Positions 9,122-18,584 are shown, counted from the stretch's first letter. The stretch: 64,000 bases of DNA from Usitatibacter palustris (GCF_013003985.1 NZ_CP053073.1:2356001-2420000), one strand, 5' to 3'. The notes: generated by a model not told the origin, from the sequence alone. Program-made: numbers and translations.

Positions 9122-9685
9122 ATGCTCAAACAAAAACTCAGCAAGTGGCTTCCCGATCCCGACACCATCCGCGACTCGAAATGGCTTCGGTGGTGCGCGC
9201 CGCTCTTGACCCATCCGCGCCTGTGGCACATGCATCGCCAGGCCGTGGCGCTGGGCGTGTCGATCGGGTTGGTCACCGGCCTCATTCCCGGACCGGTGCA
9301 GATGCTGCTCGCAGTACTCATCGCGATTCCGCTGCGCGCCAACATCCCCGCGGCGATCTTCACGACGCTCTACACGAACCCCTTCACGTTCGTGCCGCTG
9401 TACATCCTCGCGTACAACATCGGCCGCGTCGTCACCGGTGACAGCACGCCGCTCGCCATGCCCCACGAGATCGAGTGGAGCTGGGCGGGCATGGTCGACC
9501 TCTTTCCGGGTCTCGTGCGCTGGCTTGCCTCGATGGGCGACACGCTGATCATCGGTCTGGCCATCCAGGCCGTGCTGTTCGCGGTCGTCGGCTACTTCGC
9601 CACGCGCGTGCTGTGGCGCGTGATCGTCACCTGGGCGTGGCGCCGCCGCTGGAAAGTTCGAAACAAACGCGACGCCGCCGCGTGA
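9122..9685 (+). CDS. DUF2062 membrane protein
   Basis: A 187-residue protein with the DUF2062 signature. A short basic N-terminus (KQKLSKWLPDP) is followed by HRQAVALGVSIGLVTGLIPG and NPFTFVPLYILAYNIG, then about three hydrophobic segments and an Arg/Lys-rich C-terminus. It is predicted to be an inner-membrane protein. The function of the family is unknown. It starts divergently from comEC and its stop overlaps the GTG start of the AlkA-like gene by 4 bp, so those two are probably translated from one message. Confidence 0.85.
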   Translation: MLKQKLSKWLPDPDTIRDSKWLRWCAPLLTHPRLWHMHRQAVALGVSIGLVTGLIPGPVQMLLAVLIAIPLRANIPAAIFTTLYTNPFTFVPLYILAYNIGRVVTGDSTPLAMPHEIEWSWAGMVDLFPGLVRWLASMGDTLIIGLAIQAVLFAVVGYFATRVLWRVIVTWAWRRRWKVRNKRDAAA

Positions 9686-10302
9686 CCACGCCGCGCTACT
9701 GGACGGAAGCCAAGCTCGCGCTCGCCAAGCGCGACAAGGTCCTGCGCAAGATCATGAAGGCGCACCCGGATGCGAGCCTGCGCTCGCGAGGCGATGCGTT
9801 CCAGACGCTGGCGCGCTCGATCGTCGGCCAGCAGATCTCCGTGAAGGCGGCGCAGAGCGTGTGGGACCGGTTCGCGGCCTCGGTGGGTACCGTCACGCCG
9901 GAGCTCGTCGTGATCCACGCGGACGAAGCGTTGCGCACCTGTGGCCTCTCGCGCGCGAAGGCGGTCTACGTGAAGGACCTCGCGCATCACTTCCACGCGG
10001 GCCTCCTCAACCCGCGTCGGTGGCCGCGCATGGGTGACGAAAAGATCATCGAGGATCTCGTGCGCGTGAAGGGCATCGGCCGCTGGAGCGCCGAGATGTT
10101 CCTGCTCTTCCATTTGATGCGTCCCGACGTGCTGCCTGTTGGCGACCTGGGACTCCAACGCGCGATGGAAAAGCTCTACAACGGCGGCGATCCCCTCACG
10201 CGCGACGAAATGCGCGAGATCGGCGCCCCCTGGCGCCCCTACAGCACGGTCGCGACCTGGTATCTCTGGCGTTCGCTCGATCCCGTCGCTGTCGAGTACT
10301 GA
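9682..10302 (+). CDS. DNA-3-methyladenine glycosylase, AlkA-like
   Basis: A 206-residue base-excision repair enzyme of the HhH-GPD family. It has the helix-hairpin-helix (about residues 127-137, LVRVKGIGRWSAEMF) and the catalytic Asp155 in LPVGDLGLQRA. It lacks the long N-terminal domain of E. coli AlkA, matching the shorter AlkA/MagIII-like forms. The GTG start at 9682 was chosen because it gives a 4-bp overlap (GTGA) with the DUF2062 stop. Reading further upstream would simply run through that gene in another frame. It should remove alkylated purines from DNA. Confidence 0.88.
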   Translation: MTTPRYWTEAKLALAKRDKVLRKIMKAHPDASLRSRGDAFQTLARSIVGQQISVKAAQSVWDRFAASVGTVTPELVVIHADEALRTCGLSRAKAVYVKDLAHHFHAGLLNPRRWPRMGDEKIIEDLVRVKGIGRWSAEMFLLFHLMRPDVLPVGDLGLQRAMEKLYNGGDPLTRDEMREIGAPWRPYSTVATWYLWRSLDPVAVEY

Positions 10303-10390
10303 GACTTTCATCCCGGGACGTTCGGTGAATGGACGCGGGGTCGCCGAGGCCCCACGATGGGCCCTCCTCGCCCTGGGGAAAGGATCCTTC

Positions 10391-12319
10391 ATGTACCGAC
10401 GCCTCCTGCTCGCCTTCGCCGCTCTCCTCGCCGTCACCACCCTCTGCGCGCAGCCCCTCAACTGGGGAAAGATGCCCGGCAGCGGCAATGACATCGGCAT
10501 CGGACCCAAGGGAGACGTCTGGGTCATCGGCACGGATCCGGTGCCCGGCGGCTTCGGCATCTATCGGCTCGACGGCGAGAACTGGACGAAGATCCCGGGC
10601 GGCGCCACGCGCATCAGCGTGGGTCCCGACGGCCCGTGGGTCACCAACAGCGAGGGCGCGATCTTTCGCTGGAATGCCAAGGCAAACAGCTGGGAAAAGA
10701 TGCCCGGCGCCGCGTGGGACATCGGCGTGGGCGCCAACGGCGTGGTGTGGGTGATCGGCACCAACAAGGAACCGGGCGGCTACGGCATCTATCGCTTCAA
10801 TCCCGCCAAGAACAACTGGGACAAGGTGCCCGGCAGCGCCGTGCGCATCGCGGTCGACCCGAAGGGCCAGCCCATCGTCGTGAACCTGACCGGCGAGATC
10901 TACATCATGCCCTCCGGACCCTTCCCCATCTTCGTGAAGGTCCCGGGTGCCGCCCGCGACATCAGCATGGGCGCCGACGGCTCGATGTACTACGCCGGGA
11001 CCGATGGCGGCGTGTACCAGTGGGCCCGCAACAACAACTGGATCAAGCGCGACGGCGTCCTCGAGAGCATCGCCGTCGATCCCAAGGGCCAGCCCTGGGG
11101 CGTGAATGCCGCCAAGGAGATCTTCGCAGCGGGCCATGGCGCGCCGCCGCCCGTGGCCGGTGACGTGACACCGAAGCTCGAGAAGCTCGGCATCGCCAAC
11201 AACACCCGCTTCGCCAACAAGATCTACGCGCGCAACCCCTGGGACATGAAGGCGTTCCGCAACAAGATCTACATCGGCAGCGGCAACAGCAACAACGAAG
11301 GCCCGGACCCGAACGCGGGACCCGTGGATGTCACGTACTTCGATCCGGCTGCGAACAAGTTCGGTTCCGAGTGGCAGGTCAACGACGAGCAGATCGACGC
11401 CTTCCGCATCGCGGGCAGCACCCTGATGATCCCGGGCCACGATCCGCGCGAGGACTGGCGGAAGGGCAACTTCTATCGCAAGTCCGGTGATGCGTGGCAG
11501 GAAGTGCGCACGGTAGCCAACACCATCCACATGTACGACATCACCGAGCGCACCGAGGCGCAGGCCACGACGCTGGGCTCCGTCGACAGCAAGGCCTTCG
11601 GGAACAAGTTCCTCTTCGCCGCGATCGCGACACCCACCACCGCGGCCGTGGCCGTCTCCGCCAACAACGGCAGCTCGTGGGTGACGTATCCCCTCGTCGA
11701 GGCCATCGGCGCACGCGCGCGCACGTTCCTGCACACGCCCGCCGGAGTGTGCGTGTCGTTCCACATCAACCCCAACTACAAGAACGTGAACGCCGTGATC
11801 GGTGGCATCTTCGGCAGCTCCGCGCCGAGGAAGACCGATGCCTTCATGGTGACTTCGAAGGGCGTGCAGTGGATCGACTCGAAGCTCTTCCCGGGCCTCA
11901 CGACGCCCTACCTCTTCGCGGCCAAGCCCGTGCAGTTCAACGGCGAGGCCTACTACTTCGCCGCGTACGCGCCGATCGACCACAACTGGAAGTCGGACGG
12001 CTTCTTTGCCACCAAGGACTGCAAGACCGCGCGGCGGGCCAACGTGCCGGGCCGGTGGTTTCATCACGCGGTGGTCGATGGCGGCAAGCTGTACGTCGTG
12101 ACTTCGGACGAGGAATACGGCGGCCGCAGGAACCGGGTGTTCGCCTCGACCGACGGAACCACGTTCAAGCCCGTGTTCAGCTTCGCGAACAAGGGCTTCG
12201 CGCGCTCGTTCGCGATCCTCAACGGGGACTTCTACTTCGGCATCGGCAGCGAAGCGGAAGCGCCGCACCCGGAAACGGGTGCGATCCTTCGGCTGAAGGC
12301 CGCGGACGTCCCGAAGTAA
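10391..12319 (+). CDS. secreted tectonin-type beta-propeller protein
   Basis: A 642-residue protein with a signal peptide (MYRRLLLAFAALLAVTTLCA). Residues ~25-250 contain repeated units of the form KMPG..DIGIG..G.VWVIGT..., followed by IYR and W, at least five in number. These match tectonin-like propeller blades. The C-terminal ~370 residues look like a second beta-rich domain resembling exo-alpha-sialidase or Kelch-like propellers, with no catalytic motif I recognise. The ATG at 10391 is preferred because it begins the signal peptide. The protein probably acts outside the cytoplasm, binding a glycan or surface ligand, but the family gives no firm function. Confidence 0.75.
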   Translation: MYRRLLLAFAALLAVTTLCAQPLNWGKMPGSGNDIGIGPKGDVWVIGTDPVPGGFGIYRLDGENWTKIPGGATRISVGPDGPWVTNSEGAIFRWNAKANSWEKMPGAAWDIGVGANGVVWVIGTNKEPGGYGIYRFNPAKNNWDKVPGSAVRIAVDPKGQPIVVNLTGEIYIMPSGPFPIFVKVPGAARDISMGADGSMYYAGTDGGVYQWARNNNWIKRDGVLESIAVDPKGQPWGVNAAKEIFAAGHGAPPPVAGDVTPKLEKLGIANNTRFANKIYARNPWDMKAFRNKIYIGSGNSNNEGPDPNAGPVDVTYFDPAANKFGSEWQVNDEQIDAFRIAGSTLMIPGHDPREDWRKGNFYRKSGDAWQEVRTVANTIHMYDITERTEAQATTLGSVDSKAFGNKFLFAAIATPTTAAVAVSANNGSSWVTYPLVEAIGARARTFLHTPAGVCVSFHINPNYKNVNAVIGGIFGSSAPRKTDAFMVTSKGVQWIDSKLFPGLTTPYLFAAKPVQFNGEAYYFAAYAPIDHNWKSDGFFATKDCKTARRANVPGRWFHHAVVDGGKLYVVTSDEEYGGRRNRVFASTDGTTFKPVFSFANKGFARSFAILNGDFYFGIGSEAEAPHPETGAILRLKAADVPK

Positions 12320-12416
12320 CTGTCAGGCGGCGCCGACACGCGGCTTCGCGCGCGTCCGATGGGCGCAGGCGAGTCGCGTCCCCACAGTGATGCTTCCCAC
12401 ACAACAGGAGGAAGCC

Positions 12417-12974
12417 ATGGCCCGCGCCCACCCAGCCACCCCCGATGCGATCGAGTTGCTGAAAGCCGACCACGCGGAAGTGAAGGAGCTCTTCGAGGAG
12501 TTCAAGAAGCTCCAGGAATCCGACGAGGAAGGCACCGAGGACCTGAAGCAAGCCTTGATGGACGCCGTGTGCTCGGCCCTCAAGGTCCACACGCAGATCG
12601 AGGAGGAAATCCTCTATCCCGCCGCCCGTGCGGTCCTGCCCGATGAAGAGGACCTGATGAACGAGGCCGACGTCGAGCATGCGGGCGCGAAGGACCTGAT
12701 CGCGCAGATCGAGGCGTCCAGCGCCTACGATGCGATGACCTGCGCGAAATTCCTGGTGCTCGCCGAGCAGATCGACCATCACGTCGAGGAAGAGCACACC
12801 GACATGTTCCCGAAGCTTCGCAAGTCCACGATGGACACGAAGGCGATCGGCGTGAAGCTCGCCGCACGCAAGGAAGAGCTCACGGCGGAAATGGAAAAGG
12901 CCATCGCGGAGGCACCGGAAGGGCTGCGCCCCTCGATGCCTCCCAAGGACGGCGGCCGGCCGCTGCGCGGCTAG
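12417..12974 (+). CDS. hemerythrin-domain protein
   Basis: A 185-residue four-helix protein with the expected pattern of iron ligands: His19 (ADHAEVKELF), His58 and Glu62 (HTQIEEE), His88 (VEHAGAK), and the HHVEEEHTDMFP motif (His121/122, His127). Such cytoplasmic hemerythrins bind a di-iron centre and are linked to oxygen, NO or iron sensing and storage. A strong ribosome site (AGGAGG at about 12406) sets the start at 12417. It ends next to a convergent DUF6496 gene with no spacer. Confidence 0.88.
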   Translation: MARAHPATPDAIELLKADHAEVKELFEEFKKLQESDEEGTEDLKQALMDAVCSALKVHTQIEEEILYPAARAVLPDEEDLMNEADVEHAGAKDLIAQIEASSAYDAMTCAKFLVLAEQIDHHVEEEHTDMFPKLRKSTMDTKAIGVKLAARKEELTAEMEKAIAEAPEGLRPSMPPKDGGRPLRG

Positions 12975-13166
12975 CTACTTCCTGGGGCGCTTCTTCGGCG
13001 GGGGGACTTTTCCTCCCGCCGCCCTCGCCTCCGAGAGACCGATCGCAATGGCCTGCTTGCGGCTCGTCACCTTCTTGCCGGAACGGCCGCTGCGCAGCGT
13101 TCCTTTCTTGCGCTCGTGCATCGCCATTTCAACTTTTTCCGCCGCCTTCTTGCCGTATCGGGCCAT
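12975..13166 (-). CDS. small basic DUF6496-type protein
   Basis: A 63-residue, very Lys/Arg-rich protein starting MARYGKKAAEKVEMAMHE, with GRSGKKVTSRKQAIAIGLSEAR, the signature of the DUF6496 family. It looks nucleic-acid binding by composition, but no function is established. The ATG at 13166 fits the family start; a longer reading up to 13250 adds an unconserved extension. Its stop abuts that of the hemerythrin gene. The topoisomerase IB gene is divergent, 153 bp away. Confidence 0.75.
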   Translation of the reverse strand: MARYGKKAAEKVEMAMHERKKGTLRSGRSGKKVTSRKQAIAIGLSEARAAGGKVPPPKKRPRK

Positions 13167-13319
13167 GGTCGCTCCTTGTCGAGGTACGCACTCGGTCCCA
13201 CCTTCTTCGCGCGATTCGCGGCACACGGCTGTCGGCCGACCGCGCGACATGGTGTCGCCAAGGCTCCGACATACGCGGGCATGGAGCTTGCAGCGCTGGC
13301 CCGACGAACTGGAGATCCG

Positions 13320-14387
13320 ATGACGACGCCTTCAACGCCGTTGCGCTTTTCGAGCGACGCACAGCCCGGCTACGCGCGTATCCGGCGCGGGGAGCGCTTT
13401 GCCTACCGCGATTCCCGCGGCCGTGCCGTCCGCGATGCCGAGGCGATCCTGCGCATCCGCTCGCTCGCGATCCCTCCGGCGTGGACCGATGTCTGGATCA
13501 GCCCCGACGAGCGCGGCCACCTGCAGGCCACGGGCCGCGATGCCCGCGGACGCAAGCAGTATCGCTATCACCCGCACTATCGCGCCGAGCGCGAGGCCGG
13601 CAAGTTCAGCCACCTGCGCGAATTCGGCGAGGCGCTCCCCGCCATCCGCGCGCAGGTTCGCGCCGATCTCGCGCGCGACGGAATGCCCCGCGAGAAGGTG
13701 CTTGCGATCCTCGTGCAGTTGCTCGAGCGCACCGCGATCCGCGTAGGCAGCGAGAAGTACGTGCGCGCGAATGATTCCTTCGGCCTCACCACGTTTCGCA
13801 ACAAGCACGTGAAGGTTCGCGGGCCGCGCATCGAGTTCGACTTCCGCGGCAAAGGCGGCAAGGCGCACCGCATCGCGATCGACGATCCGCGCCTCGCGCA
13901 ACTCGTGCGCCGGTGCCGCGACCTGCCCGGCTATGAGCTCTTCCAATACGTCGATGAATCCGGCGTGCGCCGCTCGATCGGCTCCGACGACGTGAACGAA
14001 TACCTGCGCGACATCTCCGGTGCCGAGATCACCGCCAAGGTCTTCCGGACCTGGATCGGCAGCGTGTGCGCCGCGTGCGCCCTCGCGCGCGCGCCCGACC
14101 CGCTTGCCCGCGCAGCGCTCACCGGTGCGATCGAACGGGCCTCGGCGTTGCTCGGCAACACGCCCACGATCTGCCGCAAGAGCTACATCCACCCCTCCGT
14201 GCTCGTACCGGCGGACTGGGTGCCGCGCCTGCCGGCCCGGCGCAAGCGCCACCCCGGCCTGAGCGCCGACGAGGCCTTGCTGATGAACGCGCTGGCGATC
14301 GCGGAAGAATCTGCAAAGCCGCGCAAGCCGAAGGCCCGGAACTACAAAGCGTCGCGCCGGCGTTCCGCGGAACCCGCGCGGGCCTGA
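13320..14387 (+). CDS. DNA topoisomerase IB
   Basis: A 355-residue bacterial type IB (poxvirus-like) topoisomerase. The N-terminal region has the family pattern around GYARIRRGERFAYRD and IPPAWTDVWISP. The catalytic domain carries Arg/Lys-rich motifs (VRGPRIEFDFRGKGGKAH) and the nucleophile Tyr289 in CRKSYIHPSVL. It relaxes supercoils through a 3'-phosphotyrosyl intermediate without ATP. The start at 13320 begins with a clear MTTPSTPLRFS N-terminus; earlier starts would overlap the divergent DUF6496 promoter. The Ku gene follows 15 bp downstream. Confidence 0.93.
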   Translation: MTTPSTPLRFSSDAQPGYARIRRGERFAYRDSRGRAVRDAEAILRIRSLAIPPAWTDVWISPDERGHLQATGRDARGRKQYRYHPHYRAEREAGKFSHLREFGEALPAIRAQVRADLARDGMPREKVLAILVQLLERTAIRVGSEKYVRANDSFGLTTFRNKHVKVRGPRIEFDFRGKGGKAHRIAIDDPRLAQLVRRCRDLPGYELFQYVDESGVRRSIGSDDVNEYLRDISGAEITAKVFRTWIGSVCAACALARAPDPLARAALTGAIERASALLGNTPTICRKSYIHPSVLVPADWVPRLPARRKRHPGLSADEALLMNALAIAEESAKPRKPKARNYKASRRRSAEPARA

Positions 14388-14402
14388 CGCGGACCAACCT
14401 TC

Positions 14403-15218
14403 ATGCCTCGCGCGATCTGGAAAGGTGCCATCACATTCGGGCTCGTCCACGTGCCGGTCGGCGTCTATCCGGCCGCGACGAGCGAAGGCCTGGACTTTGA
14501 CTGGCTCGACGAGCGCGACCTCTCGCCCGTGGGCTACAAGCGCGTGAACAAGTCCACCGGCCGCGAGGTGCCGCGCGAAAAGATCGTGAAGGGCCTCGAA
14601 CACGCGAAAGGTCAGTACGTCGTCATCTCCGACAAGGAAATCAAGTCGGCCAACGTGAAGGCCACCCAGACGATCGACATCGTCGCGTTCGTCGAGACCG
14701 ACGCCGTCGGCCCGGCCTGGTTCGACACGCCCTACTTCCTGGCACCCGACAAGCGCGGCGAGAAGGTCTATTCGCTGCTGCGGGAAACGCTGCGCAAGGA
14801 AGACAAGGTCGGGATCGCCTACGTCGTGCTCCACACCAAGCAGCACCTCGCGATGCTGCGGGTCGAAGGCAATGCGCTGATGATGATCACGCTGCGGTGG
14901 GCGAGCGAGATGCGCGAAGCCACCGGCCTGGGCCTGCCCACGGCCCGGCCGTCGCTGCGACCCAACGAGCTCAAGATGGCCGCGCAGCTTGTGAAGGACA
15001 TGACCGAGCCGTGGAAGCCCGAGAAGTACAAGGACCGGTTCCGCGCCGACATCCTCGCGCTGGTGAAGAAGAAAGTCGCGAAGGGGCAGGTCGCGGAAGT
15101 CGCCGAGCCCAAAGGCGATCAGCCCGCGGCGGCCAGCAACGTGGTCGACCTGATGGCATTGCTCAAGGAGAGTCTTGCGAAGAAGAAGCCGGCCGGCTCG
15201 CGCAAACGCGCGGCCTGA
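14403..15218 (+). CDS. ku: bacterial Ku protein
   Basis: A 271-residue Ku with the canonical opening MPRAIWKGAITFGLVHVPV and the Ku bridge region. The C-terminal tail is Lys-rich (KKKPAGSRKRA), as needed for DNA and ligase contacts. Ku homodimers bind double-strand ends in non-homologous end joining and normally recruit LigD. No ligD is in the window, so its partner must be elsewhere or missing. Co-orientation and a 15-bp gap suggest co-transcription with topoisomerase IB. Confidence 0.93.
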   Translation: MPRAIWKGAITFGLVHVPVGVYPAATSEGLDFDWLDERDLSPVGYKRVNKSTGREVPREKIVKGLEHAKGQYVVISDKEIKSANVKATQTIDIVAFVETDAVGPAWFDTPYFLAPDKRGEKVYSLLRETLRKEDKVGIAYVVLHTKQHLAMLRVEGNALMMITLRWASEMREATGLGLPTARPSLRPNELKMAAQLVKDMTEPWKPEKYKDRFRADILALVKKKVAKGQVAEVAEPKGDQPAAASNVVDLMALLKESLAKKKPAGSRKRAA

Positions 15219-15224
15219 AGCCCG

Positions 15225-16046
15225 CTAGCGCTGCGAAGCCTGGCGGGCGCGGGCCTCTTCCATGGCCTGGCGCATGCGGCGCTCGTAGTCGTCCTGCTGG
15301 GCGCGGTTGTGGCGGTCGATGCGCGCGCGTTCCTCGTCGTACTCCTTCTGGCGAAGGTACTGCTTCTGGCGCTCGACTTCGCGCTGCGCGGCCGCGCGGT
15401 CCTCGGCCTCCTGGCGGCGCGCGCGCTCTTCGGCGTAGCGCTGGTCGTAGGCGGACCGCGAATCTACCGGTTGCGGACGGTCGGCATGGCGTTGCTGCGC
15501 ATCGGTGGCGTTGCGCCACCGGTCGTACTCGGCGCGCTCGCGCTGGACGCGATATTGCTCGTTGCGCTGGCGCTGCTCCTCGGCCGACGCGTCACGGCGG
15601 GCCTGCGAATCCTTGAAGCGCTCCTCTTCGAGCGCCACCTGCTTTTCCATGCGGTCACGCTCGAGCGAGAGGCGCTCCTGCTCGATGCGCAGCTTGTCCT
15701 TCTCGCGCGAACGCTCGACCATCAGGCCACCCAGGCCGATGGCCACGACGCCGACGAGGATCGAGGCAAAGACGACGTTCGAGTTGCGCCACTTGCCCCC
15801 CGTGGGCTCCTTGCCGCCACCGCCGGCGAGCCAGGCATCGAGCTTTTCGTCGTAGATGACCCGCTTGGCGTCCACGGTCAGGGTCACGTGGGCTTCCTTG
15901 AGCACACGTTCCTCTTCGCGGCGTTGTGCGGCCGTCATGGGGAAGCGCGGATCGTCCAGGGCTTTCATCTTGCCCTCGAAGGCGATCTTCACGAGCTGGG
16001 CGCTCGCGCCGCGAGGGATCCCGAGAGCCTGGTAGTGGTCTTGCAT
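15225..16046 (-). CDS. J-like, membrane-anchored coiled-coil protein
   Basis: This 273-residue protein has three parts. Residues 1-72 resemble a J domain (DHYQALGIPRGASAQLVKIAF; then RVIYDEKLD), but the HPD tripeptide needed to stimulate Hsp70 is replaced by a DDPRFP region. Residues ~90-110 form one transmembrane helix. Residues 112-273 are a long Arg/Glu/Gln-rich coiled coil. Its C-terminal half is clearly related to the next gene. The topology suggests the J-like part in the cytoplasm and the coiled coil on the other side of the membrane, but orientation is uncertain. Function is unknown. It ends 7 bp from the convergent ku stop. Confidence 0.65.
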   Translation of the reverse strand: MQDHYQALGIPRGASAQLVKIAFEGKMKALDDPRFPMTAAQRREEERVLKEAHVTLTVDAKRVIYDEKLDAWLAGGGGKEPTGGKWRNSNVVFASILVGVVAIGLGGLMVERSREKDKLRIEQERLSLERDRMEKQVALEEERFKDSQARRDASAEEQRQRNEQYRVQRERAEYDRWRNATDAQQRHADRPQPVDSRSAYDQRYAEERARRQEAEDRAAAQREVERQKQYLRQKEYDEERARIDRHNRAQQDDYERRMRQAMEEARARQASQR

Positions 16047-16049
16047 GCG

Positions 16050-16634
16050 TTACATGCCGTGCGCCCGCTGGCGCAGGAACTCATCGCGCGAGCGCTCGAA
16101 CCGTTTCTGGGAGTCCTCGGCCTGCAGGCGGTAGTAGCGGTCGTGCCGCGCGCGCTCTTCCTCATACTCGCGCTGCGCCACCCAGCGGTTCTGCCGGTCG
16201 ACTTCCGCCTGGGCGATCTGGCGATCGCGTTGGGCCTGCTGCCGGTCCTGGATTTCGGCATTGCGCTGCGCGTAGTGGGCTTGCAACGCAAACGCCCGGT
16301 TCTCGCGCTCGGCGGACCGGACTTGCGCTTCCACCTTGTCCTGCCAGCGCTCCGTCTCGGCGCGCTCGCGCGCCCGCCGGTATTCGTCGCCGGCGTAGGG
16401 CTGCAGCACCCGGGCCTCGCGGCGCTGTTCCTGGGAATCCAGGTAACGCATCTCCTGGAGGGCCATTTCGCGGTCCATGCGCTCGCGGTCGATCGACAGG
16501 CGCTCGTACTCGAGCATCTGGCGGTCGCGGTCGCGCGACCGCTCGATGAGCTGGGTACCGATACCGAGCGCAACCACGGAAAGCAGGATCGCCGTGAAGC
16601 CCCGGTGGGAGTGGGTTTGCTTGGTGTCCCTCAT
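16050..16634 (-). CDS. membrane-anchored coiled-coil protein (paralogue of the neighbour)
   Basis: A 194-residue protein with one N-terminal transmembrane helix (about residues 12-30) followed by a long charged coiled coil. It shares the pattern GIG..LIERSR.RDR.., ERLS.DR.RMD... with the J-like neighbour (GLGGLMVERSREKDK..., ERLSLERDRMEK), so the two arose by duplication, with the J-like part lost here or gained there. It is the upstream gene; 3 bp separates them, so they are surely one transcript. No known family. Confidence 0.6.
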   Translation of the reverse strand: MRDTKQTHSHRGFTAILLSVVALGIGTQLIERSRDRDRQMLEYERLSIDRERMDREMALQEMRYLDSQEQRREARVLQPYAGDEYRRARERAETERWQDKVEAQVRSAERENRAFALQAHYAQRNAEIQDRQQAQRDRQIAQAEVDRQNRWVAQREYEEERARHDRYYRLQAEDSQKRFERSRDEFLRQRAHGM

Positions 16635-16660
16635 GCGCGGGATTGTACTCCCGCGCCGTT

Positions 16661-17347
16661 TCAGGCGCTGGCGAGCCGCCCGTCGGTCAGGCGCAGGCGC
16701 CTTTGCATGCGGGCGGCCAGGACCGGGTCGTGGGTGACCATGATCAGGGCCGCGCCGTGGCGCTCGTTGAGCCGGAGGATGAGGTCGAAGACGTGCTCGG
16801 CGTTCTCGCGGTCGAGGTTGCCGGTCGGCTCGTCGGCCAGGACGCAGGCCGGCTCCGTCACCAGGGCCCGGGCGACGGCCACCCGCTGGCGTTCCCCTCC
16901 CGAAAGCTCCCCGGGCCGGTGCTCGACCCGGTGGGACAGGCCCACCTCGGCCAGCATGGCGCGGGCGCGTTCGAGGGCCTCCCGGCTGGGCATGCGCCGG
17001 ATGGCGAGCGGCATGGCCACGTTCTCCAGCGCGCTGAATTCCGGGAGCAAATGATGGAACTGGTAGACGAAGCCCAGCGCCTTGTTGCGCATGCGGCCCT
17101 GCTCGGTCGCGCTGGCCCGCGCGATGTCCTGGCCGAGCAACTGCACGCGGCCGGCCGTCGGGTGGTCGAGGCCGCCGAGGATATGGAGAAACGTGCTCTT
17201 GCCCGAACCCGACGCACCGACGATCGCGATCGACTCGCCGCGGCGCACCTCGAGATCCACGGCGGTGAGCACGGGCACGGCGACCGCACCCAGCCCGTAG
17301 GTCTTGGCGATCCCCTGGCAGGCGACGACGATCGCGGCGTCATTCAT
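16661..17347 (-). CDS. lolD: lipoprotein-releasing ABC ATPase LolD
   Basis: A 228-residue ABC ATPase with Walker A (GASGSGKS, residues 44-51), the LSGGERQR signature and Walker B ([12 protein letters not shown]). The [18 protein letters not shown] segment is typical of LolD. It powers release of mature lipoproteins from the inner membrane to LolA. Its start overlaps lolC by 8 bp. Confidence 0.93.
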   Translation of the reverse strand: MNDAAIVVACQGIAKTYGLGAVAVPVLTAVDLEVRRGESIAIVGASGSGKSTFLHILGGLDHPTAGRVQLLGQDIARASATEQGRMRNKALGFVYQFHHLLPEFSALENVAMPLAIRRMPSREALERARAMLAEVGLSHRVEHRPGELSGGERQRVAVARALVTEPACVLADEPTGNLDRENAEHVFDLILRLNERHGAALIMVTHDPVLAARMQRRLRLTDGRLASA

Positions 17348-18584
17348 AGCGCAGGGCCTCGGCCGGATTCACGCGGGACGCGCGCCAGCTCGGATAGAGC
17401 GTCGCGGCGAATGCAAGCAGCAGCGAGACGACGGCCACGCTCCAGACATCCTGCCAATGCAGGTCCGAGGGCAGCTCGGTGATGTAGTACACCTCCGAGG
17501 AGAGGATCTGGAAGTGGAACAGCCGCTCGATCGCCGGCACGACGGTATCCACGTTGAGTGCGAGCGCGATGCCGCCGGCCACACCCAGGAATGTCCCGAC
17601 CACGCCGATGAGGGTTCCCTGCACGACGAAGATGCGCATGATTTCCCCGGGCGAGGCACCGAGCGTGCGCAGGATCGCGATGTCCGGATGCTTGTCCGTG
17701 ACCACCATCACCAGCGTCGACACCAGGTTGAAGGCCGCGACCGCGATGATGAGCGTGAGGATGATGAACATCATCCGCTTCTCGATCTGGATGGCACGGA
17801 AGTAGTTCGCGTTTTGCTGCGTCCAGTCCGTGAGGTAGGCCTCGACCTTGATGCTCCTGGCGAGTCCCCGCGTGACCTCGGGGGCCTTGTAGAGGTCCTT
17901 CAACTTCAGGCGCACGCCGCTCACGCGATCCTCGAGCCGGTAGAGCACCTGCGCGTCGGCGAGGTGGATCATCGCGAGGCCGTTGTCGAACTCGTGGTGG
18001 TCCACCCGGAAGATGCCGACCACCGTGAATTGCTTGAGGCGCGGGATGAGGCCGGCGGGCGTGACCTGCCCCTGCGGCGCGATCACGGTCACCTTGTCGC
18101 CCACGAGCGCGCGCAGCGAACGCGACAGCCCCACGCCCAGGACGATGCCGAACTCGCCCGGCTTCAGGGCCGCGAGGCTGCCCGCCATCATCTTTCCGCC
18201 GATGTCGGCCACTTCGCCCTCGAGCGCGGGATCGATGCCGCGCACGACGACCCCGCGCACCGACTGGCCCGTCGTGAGAAGCCCCTGCCCCATCACGTAG
18301 GGCGCTGCACCGACGACTTCGGGATTCTTCTTCGTCTCCGCGGCGATGTCGCTCCAGCCTTCGAGGCCGCGATCGCCGCCGGCGATCTGGACATGCGAGG
18401 CCACGCCGAGGATGCGCGCGCGCACTTCCTTCTCGAAGCCGTTCATCACCGACATCACCGTGATGAGCGCGGTGATGCCCAGCGCGATGCCGAGCATCGA
18501 GGCGAGCGAGATGAAGGAGATGAAATGGTTGCGTCGCTTGGCGCGGGTGTAGCGCCAGCCGACGAGGAGCTCGAAAGGCTGCAA
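17340..18584 (-). CDS. lolC: lipoprotein-releasing permease LolC/LolE
   Basis: A 414-residue inner-membrane permease with the LolC/E opening ([23 protein letters not shown]) and [14 protein letters not shown] first helix, a large periplasmic MacB-like domain (about 50-270), then three C-terminal helices of the FtsX domain. It forms the Lol complex with LolD. Only one LolC/E-type gene is next to lolD, so the complex may be LolF-like, made of two identical subunits, as in other bacteria with a single gene. This last point is inference. Confidence 0.92.
   Translation of the reverse strand: MQPFELLVGWRYTRAKRRNHFISFISLASMLGIALGITALITVMSVMNGFEKEVRARILGVASHVQIAGGDRGLEGWSDIAAETKKNPEVVGAAPYVMGQGLLTTGQSVRGVVVRGIDPALEGEVADIGGKMMAGSLAALKPGEFGIVLGVGLSRSLRALVGDKVTVIAPQGQVTPAGLIPRLKQFTVVGIFRVDHHEFDNGLAMIHLADAQVLYRLEDRVSGVRLKLKDLYKAPEVTRGLARSIKVEAYLTDWTQQNANYFRAIQIEKRMMFIILTLIIAVAAFNLVSTLVMVVTDKHPDIAILRTLGASPGEIMRIFVVQGTLIGVVGTFLGVAGGIALALNVDTVVPAIERLFHFQILSSEVYYITELPSDLHWQDVWSVAVVSLLLAFAATLYPSWRASRVNPAEALRYE

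Noticed and set aside
10196..12268. 690-residue minus-strand open frame
   Set aside because: Antisense to the tectonin gene, rich in Val/His/Arg/Asp, with no domain or ribosome site.
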